Notes under the pieces: generated by a model
Seen by the model: only the letters and a program-made list of their open reading frames with translations
What the model was told of the DNA's origin: nothing
The model's database searches: none
Shown here: positions 54,676-63,889 of the stretch, piece after piece
Layout: each line of letters starts with the position of its first letter
Position numbering within the stretch: the first letter of the stretch is position 1
Made by a program: the position numbers and the translations under genes
Source of the DNA: Bacillota bacterium
GTDB lineage: Bacteria > Bacillota > Clostridia > Lachnospirales > Lachnospiraceae
Length of the DNA stretch: 64,000 nucleotides
Assembly: GCA_023414875.1 (NCBI GenBank)
Contig: JAEZMV010000002.1
Span: 197,248 to 261,247, forward strand
Direction: 5' to 3'

Positions 54676-55353
54676 CTAATCTTTCATGATATACCCTACG
54701 CCACGTACGGTTGAAATCAGCCTCACACCATATTTTTCATCAATTTTTTGTCTAAGATAGCGAATGTAAACATCTACAACGTTGGTATCCCCAAAATACT
54801 CATAATCCCATACATTATTTAAAAGTTGTTCACGGGTTAATGCTACATTTTTATTACGCATTAAATATTCTAATAGTTCATACTCCTTCTTGGTAAGAAT
54901 CAATTCATCTTCTCCATAGAAAGCACTATGACTCGTTAAGTTCAATGTTAATGCTTCGATTTGTAAAAGTTCCGTTTTACTTTCTGCGGTATGCTTCTTC
55001 CGATTTAATGCTACTCTGATCCTGGCTAGCAGCTCTTCTATGGCAAATGGCTTCGTCATATAATCATCTGCTCCCATATCAAGTCCTGCAACCTTATCGG
55101 TAACATCATCCTTAGCGGTAAGCATAATAATAGGTACCTGTGATTCCAATCGAACTCTACGACATACTTCAATTCCGCTTAAGCCCGGAAGCATAATATC
55201 TAATACAATTAAATCCACCTTATCCTTTAATGCTTTTTCAAGTCCTAATCTTCCATCCCCTGCTAATATAACCTCATATCCCTCATGCTTTAACTCTAAC
55301 TCGAGAAATCTTGCTATTTTTATTTCATCTTCTACAATCAATATCCTTGCCAC
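54676..55353 (-). CDS. OmpR/PhoB family response regulator
   Basis: This 225-aa protein has a receiver domain (about 1-118, phospho-acceptor Asp in LIVLDIMLPG) and an OmpR-type winged helix (about 130-225, ending RYLRQKIDEKYGVRLISTVRGVGYIMK). The start is GTG at 55353, with AGGAGG seven bases before it. Paired with the kinase downstream. Target genes are not shown by the sequence. Confidence 0.94.
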   Translation of the reverse strand: MARILIVEDEIKIARFLELELKHEGYEVILAGDGRLGLEKALKDKVDLIVLDIMLPGLSGIEVCRRVRLESQVPIIMLTAKDDVTDKVAGLDMGADDYMTKPFAIEELLARIRVALNRKKHTAESKTELLQIEALTLNLTSHSAFYGEDELILTKKEYELLEYLMRNKNVALTREQLLNNVWDYEYFGDTNVVDVYIRYLRQKIDEKYGVRLISTVRGVGYIMKD

Positions 55354-55463
55354 ACTAATACCTCCTTACCTTCACTTACGATACCTGTATTCATTGTATC
55401 GGTTACGTACACCTTTTTCAATATGTGTATATTAAAATTCAATTAGAAAAGAACTATGAATCA

Positions 55464-55489
55464 AATAAGAGTCAGCGCTGACTCTTATT
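55464..55489. terminator. Perfect 26-bp palindrome after the 197-aa membrane protein gene
   Basis: AATAAGAGTCAGC followed directly by GCTGACTCTTATT, with no spacer, then a T-rich stretch on both strands. It may be a terminator or a regulator site for the response regulator gene. Confidence 0.55.
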
Positions 55490-55525
55490 CATTTTCTATT
55501 ATATTCCCTATATGAGACCTATGAA

Positions 55526-56119
55526 TTACGCTACTTCCATTTCATTTGGGTTTTTAAAAATGTCTGAAAGGAATTTGCTTTCCTCTGGGTCCATAATATA
55601 AACCGTTTCCTTAATATCCAAATTTCTTGTATGTACTTCCTGGAGAGATATCTTGTTCCCTTTTTGTATAACCTCTTTTACTTGATACTCATTTGATATA
55701 TCCTTAATGATCAGCAAACGATTATTATCATAGATATAAAACCTTCCTATATTCGTTAACTTCTTACTAAAGAATAGCAGCATGGGAAGTAATCCGATAA
55801 ATATTGAATTATTATAACATGCCCCATATAAATATAGTATTACTACGGATAGCAGTATAATTTGTTTTCGAAACGCTTTATGATTCACATACTTAACTTT
55901 TATCTTCTTAAACTGATGCATCAGATACAGTCTTGTAATTATCATAGAGATGGAATATATAACAACTCCGTACATTGTTACCGTGATTATACTCCAAAGG
56001 AATATTTTCATAATATCTTCTTCTAATTGCAGCATAATTCCTACGTAATTTATCGTAGATAAGACAATCCACAGAAACGTATTCAGAGCAAGTATTAAAT
56101 TAAATATAATTTTATTCAT
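55526..56119 (-). CDS. Membrane protein, unknown
   Basis: This is a 197-aa protein from the ATG at 56119, which has GGGGG upstream; an earlier ATG at 56152 has none. Four or five hydrophobic helices lie at about 5-25, 37-60, 82-100 and 103-122. The C-terminal 70 residues form a polar, soluble-looking domain (YIYDNNRLLIIKDISNEYQVK). The family is not recognised. It is on the same strand as the response regulator but separated by a palindrome. Confidence 0.6.
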   Translation of the reverse strand: MNKIIFNLILALNTFLWIVLSTINYVGIMLQLEEDIMKIFLWSIITVTMYGVVIYSISMIITRLYLMHQFKKIKVKYVNHKAFRKQIILLSVVILYLYGACYNNSIFIGLLPMLLFFSKKLTNIGRFYIYDNNRLLIIKDISNEYQVKEVIQKGNKISLQEVHTRNLDIKETVYIMDPEESKFLSDIFKNPNEMEVA

Positions 56120-56404
56120 CGCCACGCCCCCTTTGGCAATAGGTATATACATTTCCTATCATCATAATATTATACAACCTGCACCTAATATATGTTCTTA
56201 TCTCCTGCCTATTATATATGCAAATTTATATGTAACATGCGTCTGTATCCTTATTAACGATTTCGTTGTGCCATTGTCTTCATAACTTCTATATTTTTCT
56301 AACTTGACAAAATAATAACACAGAAAGCAAATAGTGACAATATCCTACCCTTAGATTTAAACTAATTCTAATAAAACTTGCTAAATTGCGTATTGTAAAG
56401 CCAA

Positions 56405-56431
56405 GGGGGGCTGTCACAAAAACAGCCCCCC
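56405..56431 (-). terminator. Hairpin after transketolase
   Basis: GGGGGGCTGT and ACAGCCCCCC (arms 56405-56414 and 56422-56431) pair perfectly. Only a short T stretch follows on the minus strand. The rest of the 56120-56451 gap shows no gene. Confidence 0.65.
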
Positions 56432-56451
56432 ACTTGAATTTCTATGTTAAA

Positions 56452-58437
56452 TTACTTTAAGATGCTCTTTACTGTATTTACTACATTTTCAGTCGTAAAA
56501 CCAAATTTCTTAAACAGAACACCTGCCGGTGCGGAAGCGCCAAAGCCCTTCATGGTAACAGTCGCTCCATCAAGACCAACATATTTACCCCAACCGAAAT
56601 CTGATGCTGCCTCAACCGCAACTCTTGCCCTTACGCTCTTAGGTAGGATACTTTCTTTATATTCTGCAGATTGTACCTCAAATAAATCCATAGAAGGAAT
56701 ACTAACTACTCTTACATCGATGCCTTCCTTGATTAACTCAGCCTGCGCATTAACTCCAAGCTCAACTTCGGAACCGCTTGCCATAATAATGGCATCGGGA
56801 GTATCTTTTTTGGAAGGAGACACCACATATCCACCTTTTAATGCTTCCTTTGAGGAACCCGGCAATTGAGGAAGGTTCTGACGGGTAAGTACTAATGCAG
56901 TGGGTGTGTCATTCGATGTGATAGCATAATACCAAGCAGCAATACACTCAGTTGCATCTGCCGGACGAAATACGGTAAAGTTCGGCATGGAACGAAGCAT
57001 TGCCAGCTGCTCTATCGGCTCATGGGTAGGTCCGTCTTCACCAACACCTATACTGTCATGAGTAAGAACAAACGTTAAAGGTAATCCCATAAGTGCAGAT
57101 AATCTTGCCATAGGTTTTACATAGTCACTAAATACGAAGAAGGTTGATACATATGCTCTTAACCCTCCGTGAAGTGCAAGTCCATTGCCTATTCCGGCCA
57201 TAGCTAATTCTCTTACACCAAAGTGCAGGTTGCGTCCTCCATAATTATCCTTTGAGAAGTCTCCCATATCATTCATATAAGTTTTTGTGGAAGGTGCTAA
57301 GTCTGCAGATCCTCCTATAAAATTAGGAAGATAGTTCTTAATTCTATTAATAACCATTCCTGAAAGATTTCTAGTAGCATCCGGTTTATCTGTAAATACC
57401 CAGAAATCATCGCTATTTAATAAATCCTTACCCGCATTCACATTATGATACTGATCCCATAATGCTTTCATCTCCGGATATTCATTACAGTATTTTGCAA
57501 ACATTTCATTCCAGGAAGCCTCTGCCTTTGCACCCTCTTTTGCAAGAGCTCTGTAATTGGCATATACTTCTTCAGAAACATAGAATGCATCCTGGCTTGG
57601 CCAGCCTAATTTCTCTTTTAAAGCCTTAACATTGTCTACGCCAAGTGGCTCTCCATGAGCACTTGCCATTCCCTCACGAGGACTTCCATGTCCAATCTTC
57701 GTTTTTACTGTAATCATGGAAGGTCTGGTAAGATCCTCTTTCGCAGCCTTAATCGCAGCGCCGATCTCATCAAGATTATTCCCATCCTCTACTACTAATG
57801 TTTGGAAGCCAAATGCCTCAAAACGTTTTTTTACATCCTCGGTAAATGCAATTTCAGTACTTCCTTCTATTGAAATCTTATTGCTATCATATAATACGAT
57901 TAACTTACCTAATCCAAGAGTGCCTGCCAGAGACATTGCCTCAGAGGTGATTCCCTCCATCATACATCCATCTCCACCAAGAACAAATGTATAATGATCA
58001 ACTACAGGAAAGCTTTCCTTATTAAATTTCGCTGCAAGGTGAGCTTCTCCCATGGCCATACCAACAGCCATTGCCATACCTGCTCCTAATGGACCGGTAG
58101 TAGCTTCAACACCAACTGTATGGCCATACTCAGGATGTCCGGGTGTTAAAGAATTTTCCTGGCGAAACTGTGATAAATCCTCTGTTGTAAGACCGTATCC
58201 GAATAAATGTAATAAAGAATATAACAGCATAGAACCATGACCACCGGATAAGACAAATCTATCACGATTATCCCATTTCGGATTAGCCGGATTGTGCTTC
58301 ATCTGTTTTGCCCATAACTCGTAAGCCATTGCTGCGGCACCTAAAGGTAAACCAGGATGTCCGGAATTTGCTTTTTGAATGCCATCCGCTGCTAACACTC
58401 TTATCGCATTGACTGACATTGTGTCGATATTGCTCAT
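56452..58437 (-). CDS. tkt: Transketolase
   Basis: This 661-aa thiamine-diphosphate enzyme moves two-carbon units between sugar phosphates. GHPGLPLGAAAMAY and GPLGAGMAMAVGMA lie in the N-terminal ThDP domain. The ThDP motif starts LGGDGCMMEG and ends near YDSNKIS. The pyrimidine domain carries HDSIGVGEDGPTHEP. Length is that of full-size bacterial transketolases. AAGGAGG precedes the ATG, and the transaldolase gene lies 83 bases upstream, forming a non-oxidative pentose phosphate pair. Confidence 0.97.
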   Translation of the reverse strand: MSNIDTMSVNAIRVLAADGIQKANSGHPGLPLGAAAMAYELWAKQMKHNPANPKWDNRDRFVLSGGHGSMLLYSLLHLFGYGLTTEDLSQFRQENSLTPGHPEYGHTVGVEATTGPLGAGMAMAVGMAMGEAHLAAKFNKESFPVVDHYTFVLGGDGCMMEGITSEAMSLAGTLGLGKLIVLYDSNKISIEGSTEIAFTEDVKKRFEAFGFQTLVVEDGNNLDEIGAAIKAAKEDLTRPSMITVKTKIGHGSPREGMASAHGEPLGVDNVKALKEKLGWPSQDAFYVSEEVYANYRALAKEGAKAEASWNEMFAKYCNEYPEMKALWDQYHNVNAGKDLLNSDDFWVFTDKPDATRNLSGMVINRIKNYLPNFIGGSADLAPSTKTYMNDMGDFSKDNYGGRNLHFGVRELAMAGIGNGLALHGGLRAYVSTFFVFSDYVKPMARLSALMGLPLTFVLTHDSIGVGEDGPTHEPIEQLAMLRSMPNFTVFRPADATECIAAWYYAITSNDTPTALVLTRQNLPQLPGSSKEALKGGYVVSPSKKDTPDAIIMASGSEVELGVNAQAELIKEGIDVRVVSIPSMDLFEVQSAEYKESILPKSVRARVAVEAASDFGWGKYVGLDGATVTMKGFGASAPAGVLFKKFGFTTENVVNTVKSILK

Positions 58438-58520
58438 TATTTATCCTCCTTAAGAATAATAAATTAATTGCATAATTAAATGAATTTATATGTTCTTATT
58501 AATATTAATACAATTTCTTA

Positions 58521-59174
58521 TTACTCTCCAAACACTGCTTTATAATCCTGTTGGAATTTCTCAATACCTATTGTAGTCAGTGGATGCTTTGTACATTGCT
58601 CAATAACACTATAAGGTACGGTTGCTATATCTGCACCTGCCAGAGCGCACTCTGTAATATGGATCGGATTACGAATGCTGGCTGCAATAATTTCTGATTT
58701 AATATTATAAATTTTAAAGATTTCAGCGATTACTTTAATTAAGTCTGTTCCCTGCTGTGATATATCATCCAAACGGCCTACAAACGGAGATACATAGGAT
58801 GCTCCTGCCTTTGCCGCTAATAATGCCTGGTTTGCGGAAAAAATAAGTGTAACATTTGTTTTAATACCTTCACTTGCTAACACCTTTGTAGCCTTTAAGC
58901 CTTCTACTGTCATCGGAATTTTAACAACCATGTTAGGATGAATTTTAGCTATTTCTCTTCCTTCAGCAATCATACCTTCTGCCATAACTGTTGTTGCCTT
59001 TACTTCTCCGCTGATGGGCCCATCAACTAACTCAGCAATTTCTTTAATTACTTCTTCAAATACTCTTCCTTCCTTTGCTATCAAGGACGGGTTTGTTGTT
59101 ACTCCACAAATTACGCCTAAATCACTTGCTTTTTTAATCTCTTCAATATTAGCTGTGTCAATAAAAAACTTCAT
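58521..59174 (-). CDS. tal: Transaldolase / fructose-6-phosphate aldolase family
   Basis: This is a 217-aa short (TalC/FSA-type) class I aldolase. Lys85 in VVKIPMT is the Schiff-base lysine; GVTTNPSLI is the N-terminal signature and YVSPFVGRLDD follows. The family includes both true transaldolases (B. subtilis YwjH) and E. coli fructose-6-phosphate aldolase. Proximity to transketolase favours the transaldolase role. AGGAGG precedes the ATG. The 59175-59465 gap upstream holds no gene. Confidence 0.93.
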   Translation of the reverse strand: MKFFIDTANIEEIKKASDLGVICGVTTNPSLIAKEGRVFEEVIKEIAELVDGPISGEVKATTVMAEGMIAEGREIAKIHPNMVVKIPMTVEGLKATKVLASEGIKTNVTLIFSANQALLAAKAGASYVSPFVGRLDDISQQGTDLIKVIAEIFKIYNIKSEIIAASIRNPIHITECALAGADIATVPYSVIEQCTKHPLTTIGIEKFQQDYKAVFGE

Positions 59175-59465
59175 ACAATAATACCTCCTGGGGACTTTGG
59201 TTAAATAAACTTTATAAATGATTGCTATATCAATATTAATCAGTCTTATAACCTGTCCAAATTTTAGTGTTATGCATTTAATAAAGCCAGGGATTATATC
59301 TAGTCAATCCCAGTATGACTCAGACAACTATGTAACTAATTTTACAGTTATCTTTATACGGCTTATTTTATACACATATATATCTAAATATACAATAAAA
59401 TGAGCACCAAGGCAATCGGCAAAATATACACATATTTTCCACAAAACAGGGCTTTAAATAGTAAC

Positions 59466-61688
59466 TTAGTCAACTTCGACCAAAGAAAAATACCTGTTTT
59501 CAAATTGATCTACCGGCATTGGCTTTGCAAAATAATAACCTTGAATAATATCACAACCTACTTTACATAAAAATTCTACTTGCTCTCTGGTTTCAATGCA
59601 CTCTGCAACCACCTTCATATGCAAATCTTTGGCCATGATTATTGTATCTCGGATTACAGTAAGCCCTCTTTCAACCTCATTCGTCATTCTGAAAAGCTCA
59701 CCATCAAGCTTAACCACGTCCAAAGGCAAATCTTTTAAGGAATTTAAGGAAGAATACCCGGCTCCAAAATCATCCATTGATACCAAAAAGCCTTGATTTC
59801 TCAGTTCAATGACCGTCTGTATTAAAATCTGCTTATTCTGCAGGAATGCACTTTCTGTTAATTCAAGTTCTATAAGATTATGAGGCACCTCATAATTATC
59901 TACAATCTCGCAAATAATATCTGCTAAACGTGAATTAGCAAAGTGAAGCCTTGATATGTTAACGGAAATTGGCAAGGGGGTATACCCCTTGTCAAGCCAT
60001 TCTTTTATAATTTTACATACTTTATTTAACATATAATAGTCTAATTCGGTAATAAATCCATTTTTCTCAAAAACAGGAATGAAAAACTCCGGTGCAACCA
60101 TATTTCCGCTTCTGTTAAACCAACGAACCAAGGCCTCTGCTCCTGAAATTAATTCTCCCTTTGCCGTATACTTTGGCTGAAGATATACTTGAAACTCATC
60201 GTTTTTTAACGCCTCATTCATTGATTTTTCAATTTCCTCTTCTTCGAGCAGCCTTCCTCTAGCGGCATCATCAAAGAAAGAAATGATTCCATCTGTATTA
60301 CCCTTGATCTTATTCTTTGCAATACTAGCAAACTCTCCCATGCGATCTATGGAATCCTTACGCTCAGTAATATAATGAACCCCATAAAATATTCTTGTGG
60401 TTTTCGTATATCTCAGCTGATGAAGACGATTATCTAAATCCTTGATTCGATCAATAACCTCATCATCTTCGTGGTAGGATAGTAAGATATAAAATTGATC
60501 AGCAGCATACCTAGTAAAGGGGTCCTCTGTTTTCGCCCATTTCTTAATTTCAGTATAAATATCTTGTAATACTTCATCACCTTTTTGATATCCGTAGGCA
60601 TCATTTATTATTTTAAAGCGATTAATATCAAAGTTTATTAGGGCGAATTTCTTTTTCCCAAACTGCTTACTGTTTAAGATTTTACTAACATTAACCCGAA
60701 ATCGATACCAATTATCTCCTCCTGTTACCGGATCGAGATAAAGCATATCAATTACCTTGGAGTTTAATTTTCTCTGTATAATAATAATCAAAATAATTAA
60801 TAAAAACGATCCTATTGTGATAAATGCCCACATGGAATTCGTTAGTTTTAATATATCCTTGGAAATCGGACTTATTGTATTCAATCTACCAATCAAAACC
60901 GACCAATCATTGACTCCGATTGATTTTTTTGACCATATATAAGATTTCACATTATCATTTTCTATGAATAATTCGCTTATATTCACTTTCGGTATATTGT
61001 TCGCTTCGGTATCATATAAATATCCGTTTGCAACAACTTTATCGTAGTCAAACTCACTAATCTCAAAATTTTGCACATAGGAGATCAATTCATTATTACG
61101 ATTAACTAAATATATGAGACTGCCTTCCTCCATTTCACTTTGAAACGGAGCCAGATTATCTATCTGAGCATTCATTTTTGCAAGCAGAACTCCCTTGTTT
61201 ATTCCATTATCATTAATGGGTATTGAAAATATTATTACAGGTTCATTATCATTTGTATAGGAGATGTTATCAGAGGTATTCATCTGCCCATTTATAGCTT
61301 TATTATAATAATCCTCCTGGGAGATATCAAGTTGTTCTCCTTCCATATTATAACCGATACCATCCGTACCAATTATTGCAAGGTCTAGATAGGATATGTC
61401 TTCTTTCAAGAGGGGAAGTAACGTAGCGATATTTTCCTTATCCAAAGTTCCGGATTTAGCCACAAGATTTGCAGAAACCTTTAAGGATTGATAATTATTT
61501 TCAATATCCTGCTTAAGGATAGATGCCAAGTTCTCACTAAGTGAATCATAGCTTTCTAATTTGACGCTATAGCTATACTGTGCCATACGGTTCATATTAT
61601 ATAATACCACTATAAACGAAACTAATATACTAAAAACGGTTACTAAAACCAGTGGTGCAGTTCTGTTCTTTGGTAAAGAAAACTTCAT
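59466..61688 (-). CDS. dCache - degenerate GGDEF - EAL signalling protein
   Basis: This 740-aa membrane protein has two helices (about 10-30 and 282-305) around a Cache sensor domain. A GGDEF-family domain (about 320-470) has the active motif replaced by AADQF (395-399), so it probably does not make c-di-GMP. The EAL domain (about 490-735) keeps EAL (518-520), an ELTES segment and DDFGAGYSS (from 639), and so looks able to degrade c-di-GMP. The degenerate GGDEF may bind GTP to activate EAL (known in other proteins). AAGGAGA precedes the ATG. Confidence 0.93.
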   Translation of the reverse strand: MKFSLPKNRTAPLVLVTVFSILVSFIVVLYNMNRMAQYSYSVKLESYDSLSENLASILKQDIENNYQSLKVSANLVAKSGTLDKENIATLLPLLKEDISYLDLAIIGTDGIGYNMEGEQLDISQEDYYNKAINGQMNTSDNISYTNDNEPVIIFSIPINDNGINKGVLLAKMNAQIDNLAPFQSEMEEGSLIYLVNRNNELISYVQNFEISEFDYDKVVANGYLYDTEANNIPKVNISELFIENDNVKSYIWSKKSIGVNDWSVLIGRLNTISPISKDILKLTNSMWAFITIGSFLLIILIIIIQRKLNSKVIDMLYLDPVTGGDNWYRFRVNVSKILNSKQFGKKKFALINFDINRFKIINDAYGYQKGDEVLQDIYTEIKKWAKTEDPFTRYAADQFYILLSYHEDDEVIDRIKDLDNRLHQLRYTKTTRIFYGVHYITERKDSIDRMGEFASIAKNKIKGNTDGIISFFDDAARGRLLEEEEIEKSMNEALKNDEFQVYLQPKYTAKGELISGAEALVRWFNRSGNMVAPEFFIPVFEKNGFITELDYYMLNKVCKIIKEWLDKGYTPLPISVNISRLHFANSRLADIICEIVDNYEVPHNLIELELTESAFLQNKQILIQTVIELRNQGFLVSMDDFGAGYSSLNSLKDLPLDVVKLDGELFRMTNEVERGLTVIRDTIIMAKDLHMKVVAECIETREQVEFLCKVGCDIIQGYYFAKPMPVDQFENRYFSLVEVD

Positions 61689-61771
61689 GTCATTTCTCCT
61701 TGTAGTAAATTAATCTTTTATCAAAGTCAAACATTTGTACTTCATCTTCCATGTCTAGCTGATATGGAAAC

Positions 61772-61793
61772 AACATTATCCTCCGATAATGTT
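61772..61793. other. Hairpin in the leader of the GGDEF-EAL gene
   Basis: AACATTATC (61772-61780) pairs with GATAATGTT (61785-61793), followed on the plus strand by TTCTTTTG. It lies downstream of the sirtuin gene and about 85 bases upstream of the GGDEF-EAL start. The rest of 61689-62032 is AT-rich with no gene. Confidence 0.5.
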
Positions 61794-62032
61794 TTCTTTT
61801 GTTTCACTTATATCCTAATGCCACTCCAATCATATCCTAAAATTAATATAATTTATCATCCTGCTTCAGATGAATAACTTTAATTTAATAATATAATTTA
61901 CATTTTTTACTTGTATTGTATTAATCTTTATCTATCATACACTACTGTTAAACAGATGTCAAAATAACTTCAACTCTTTTCAAATGTTTATAATCTCTAT
62001 ATTTTGAGGATATATTAAATGATCCTAAAGTC

Positions 62033-62752
62033 TCATAAATTCATAAATACTTCTCCCAGTCCTTCATTAATTAGAAGATCGGCCTCTCTGTCAAAGGAAG
62101 TTACTGATTTGTTAATAAGTACAAGCTTTTCTCCCTGATAATACCTAATCAAGCCGGTGGAAGGATATACGCTTAAGGATGTTCCTCCAATTATTAGGAT
62201 TTCTGCTCTTGATATGAGTTTGACCGCCTCCGACATCACTTGTTCATCAAGCATCTCCTCATATAAAACAACATCTGGTTTAATTACACCGGAGCAGCTG
62301 CAGACTGGTACTCCCTTCTGTTGGAGGATTTCCTTTAGTTCATAAGACTTTTTACATTTTAAACAATAGTTACGTAGTATTGATCCATGAAGCTCCAGTA
62401 CTTTTTTACTTCCTGCCATTTGATGCAGCCCATCGACATTCTGTGTGATAATTCCTATTAATTTACCACTTGCCTCTAACTCTGCCAGTTTTTTATGCGT
62501 TACATTTGGCTTTGCATCTTTATGAATCATTTTATCCTTATAAAATTCATAGAACTCCTGCGTATGCTTCATAAAAAAGCTATGACTTAATATTGTTTCC
62601 GGTGAAAAAGGATATTTCATATGGTATACTCCATCCGTACTTCTAAAATCCGGTATTCCGCTTTCAGTAGATACCCCTGCACCTCCGAAGAAAACAATAT
62701 TATTACTCTTACTAATCCAATCTTTAAGCTGACTAATTTTAACCTGAAGCAT
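62033..62752 (-). CDS. cobB: NAD-dependent protein deacetylase, Sir2 family
   Basis: This 239-aa sirtuin removes acyl groups from lysines using NAD. GGAGVSTESGIPDFRS (NAD loop), QNVDGLHQMAG, the catalytic His in LELHGSILR and GTSLSVYP are all visible. The zinc site has CLKC and CSC, four cysteines in the expected order. I chose the ATG at 62752, with GGAG seven bases before it, rather than an ATG seven codons upstream. It stands alone between the tRNA cluster and the GGDEF-EAL gene. Confidence 0.94.
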   Translation of the reverse strand: MLQVKISQLKDWISKSNNIVFFGGAGVSTESGIPDFRSTDGVYHMKYPFSPETILSHSFFMKHTQEFYEFYKDKMIHKDAKPNVTHKKLAELEASGKLIGIITQNVDGLHQMAGSKKVLELHGSILRNYCLKCKKSYELKEILQQKGVPVCSCSGVIKPDVVLYEEMLDEQVMSEAVKLISRAEILIIGGTSLSVYPSTGLIRYYQGEKLVLINKSVTSFDREADLLINEGLGEVFMNL

Positions 62753-62850
62753 AATAATTCTCCGATCTGCCAAACTTTTTACACATGTATATAATTATAT
62801 CATATTGTAAAAGTTGCTTATGTCAATGCTAAAGAAACAATTTTATACAA

Positions 62851-62873
62851 AAAAAAGAACCCTTATAAGGTCC
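62851..62873 (-). terminator. Terminator of the tRNA/rRNA operon
   Basis: On the minus strand, after tRNA-Lys, GGACCTT pairs with AGGGTTC (with G-U pairs), followed by eight T. Confidence 0.75.
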
Positions 62874-62878
62874 TTCAA

Positions 62879-62951
62879 TGAGACATCCGGGACTCGAACC
62901 CGGGACACCATGATTAAAAGTCATGTGCTCTACCAACTGAGCTAATATCCC
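62879..62951 (-). tRNA. tRNA-Lys (TTT)
   Basis: A 73-base cloverleaf; anticodon loop CTTTTAA. The acceptor arms GGGATAT and ATGTCTC pair with G-U; the T arm is CCGGGTTCGAGTCCCGG. No CCA is encoded. Last gene of the cluster. Confidence 0.95.
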
Positions 62952-62987
62952 AAGGATATAATAATCCTTTGCTTATTCAAAGCAAAA

Positions 62988-63060
<73 letters not shown>

Positions 63061-63142
63061 AAGGTCAACTTCGTGTACCTTGAAGAAGTTTTTCCTCTCT
63101 TCTGTGGCTTACGAAAGCTATTCGGTTTGTAATATTGAAAAG

Positions 63143-63216
63143 TTGCGGGGATAGGATTTGAACCTATGACCTTCGGGTTATGAGCCCGACGAGCTTCCAG
63201 ACTGCTCCACCCCGCG
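63143..63216 (-). tRNA. Initiator tRNA-fMet (CAT)
   Basis: A 74-base cloverleaf, anticodon loop CTCATAA. C1 opposite A72 cannot pair, and three G-C pairs (GGG/CCC) lie under the anticodon loop: the two hallmarks of the bacterial initiator rather than elongator Met or Ile2. Confidence 0.95.
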
Positions 63217-63283
63217 GCACTTGTTTATAGTCCGCCTTAAGATATTATTTTACGCAAACTATTCTTTGGTTATTCACCAAAAA

Positions 63284-63364
63284 TGGATGGAGAAGGATTC
63301 GAACCTTCGAAAGCGTCGCTAACAGATTTACAGTCTGCCCCCTTTGGCCACTCGGGAACCATCC
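63284..63364 (-). tRNA. tRNA-Tyr (GTA)
   Basis: An 81-base class II tRNA with a long variable arm (AGCGACGCTTTC region) and anticodon loop CTGTAAA. The acceptor arm has a T7-T66 mismatch, with the other six pairs intact. Confidence 0.93.
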
Positions 63365-63391
63365 AAATTATATCAACCATATTTAGTTGAA

Positions 63392-63464
63392 AGCCGATGA
63401 TCGGACTCGAACCGATAACCTGCTGATTACAAGTCAGCTGCTCTGCCAATTGAGCCACATCGGC
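63392..63464 (-). tRNA. tRNA-Thr (TGT)
   Basis: A 73-base cloverleaf, acceptor GCCGATG/CATCGGC, anticodon loop CTTGTAA, T loop GTTCGAG. Confidence 0.95.
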
Positions 63465-63528
63465 ATATATATCTACAATGCAGAGCATCGTGCTCTGCCC
63501 ATGTAAAGCAATGGCGACTCTACATTAG

Positions 63529-63601
63529 TGGGACCTATAGGGCTCGAACCTATGACCCTCTGCTTGTAAGGCAGATGCTCTCCCAGCTGAGCTAAGATCC
63601 C
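63529..63601 (-). tRNA. tRNA-Val (TAC)
   Basis: A 73-base cloverleaf, acceptor GGGATCT/AGGTCCC, anticodon loop CTTACAA, T loop GTTCGAG. Confidence 0.95.
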
Positions 63602-63710
63602 ATGGGATTATTTTATACAAATTAATTTATCTCATTCCATGTAAAATATGTATGATATGAGTATATCAAAATTTTACTAGAATTATCGTAACATGGACAA
63701 AAGTCCATTA

Positions 63711-63784
63711 CGACCCAGAAGGGACTCGAACCCTCGACCTCCGCCGTGACAGGGCGGCGCTCTAACCAACTGAGCCACTAGGCC
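63711..63784 (-). tRNA. tRNA-Asp (GTC)
   Basis: A 74-base cloverleaf, acceptor GGCCTAG/CTGGGTC with G-U pairs, anticodon loop CTGTCAC. First tRNA after the 23S rRNA gene. The spacer 63785-63890 between them is too short, and unlike, a 5S gene. Confidence 0.95.
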
Positions 63785-63889
63785 ATACTAATAAAAGTAT
63801 GGAAAACTAACTTTTATTAATCATGTATTGATACTACACACGAAAATGTACATCCTACGAGTTTAACTCGTTTACTGTAAACCTTTTTT

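Noticed and set aside
63270..63488. 72-codon frame across the tRNA-Tyr/tRNA-Thr region
   Set aside because: It is the read-through of two tRNA genes on the same strand, a common false gene.
63602..63710. 5S rRNA between tRNA-Asp and tRNA-Val
   Set aside because: The stretch is AT-rich and lacks the conserved 5S core, including the CCGAAC-type loop.
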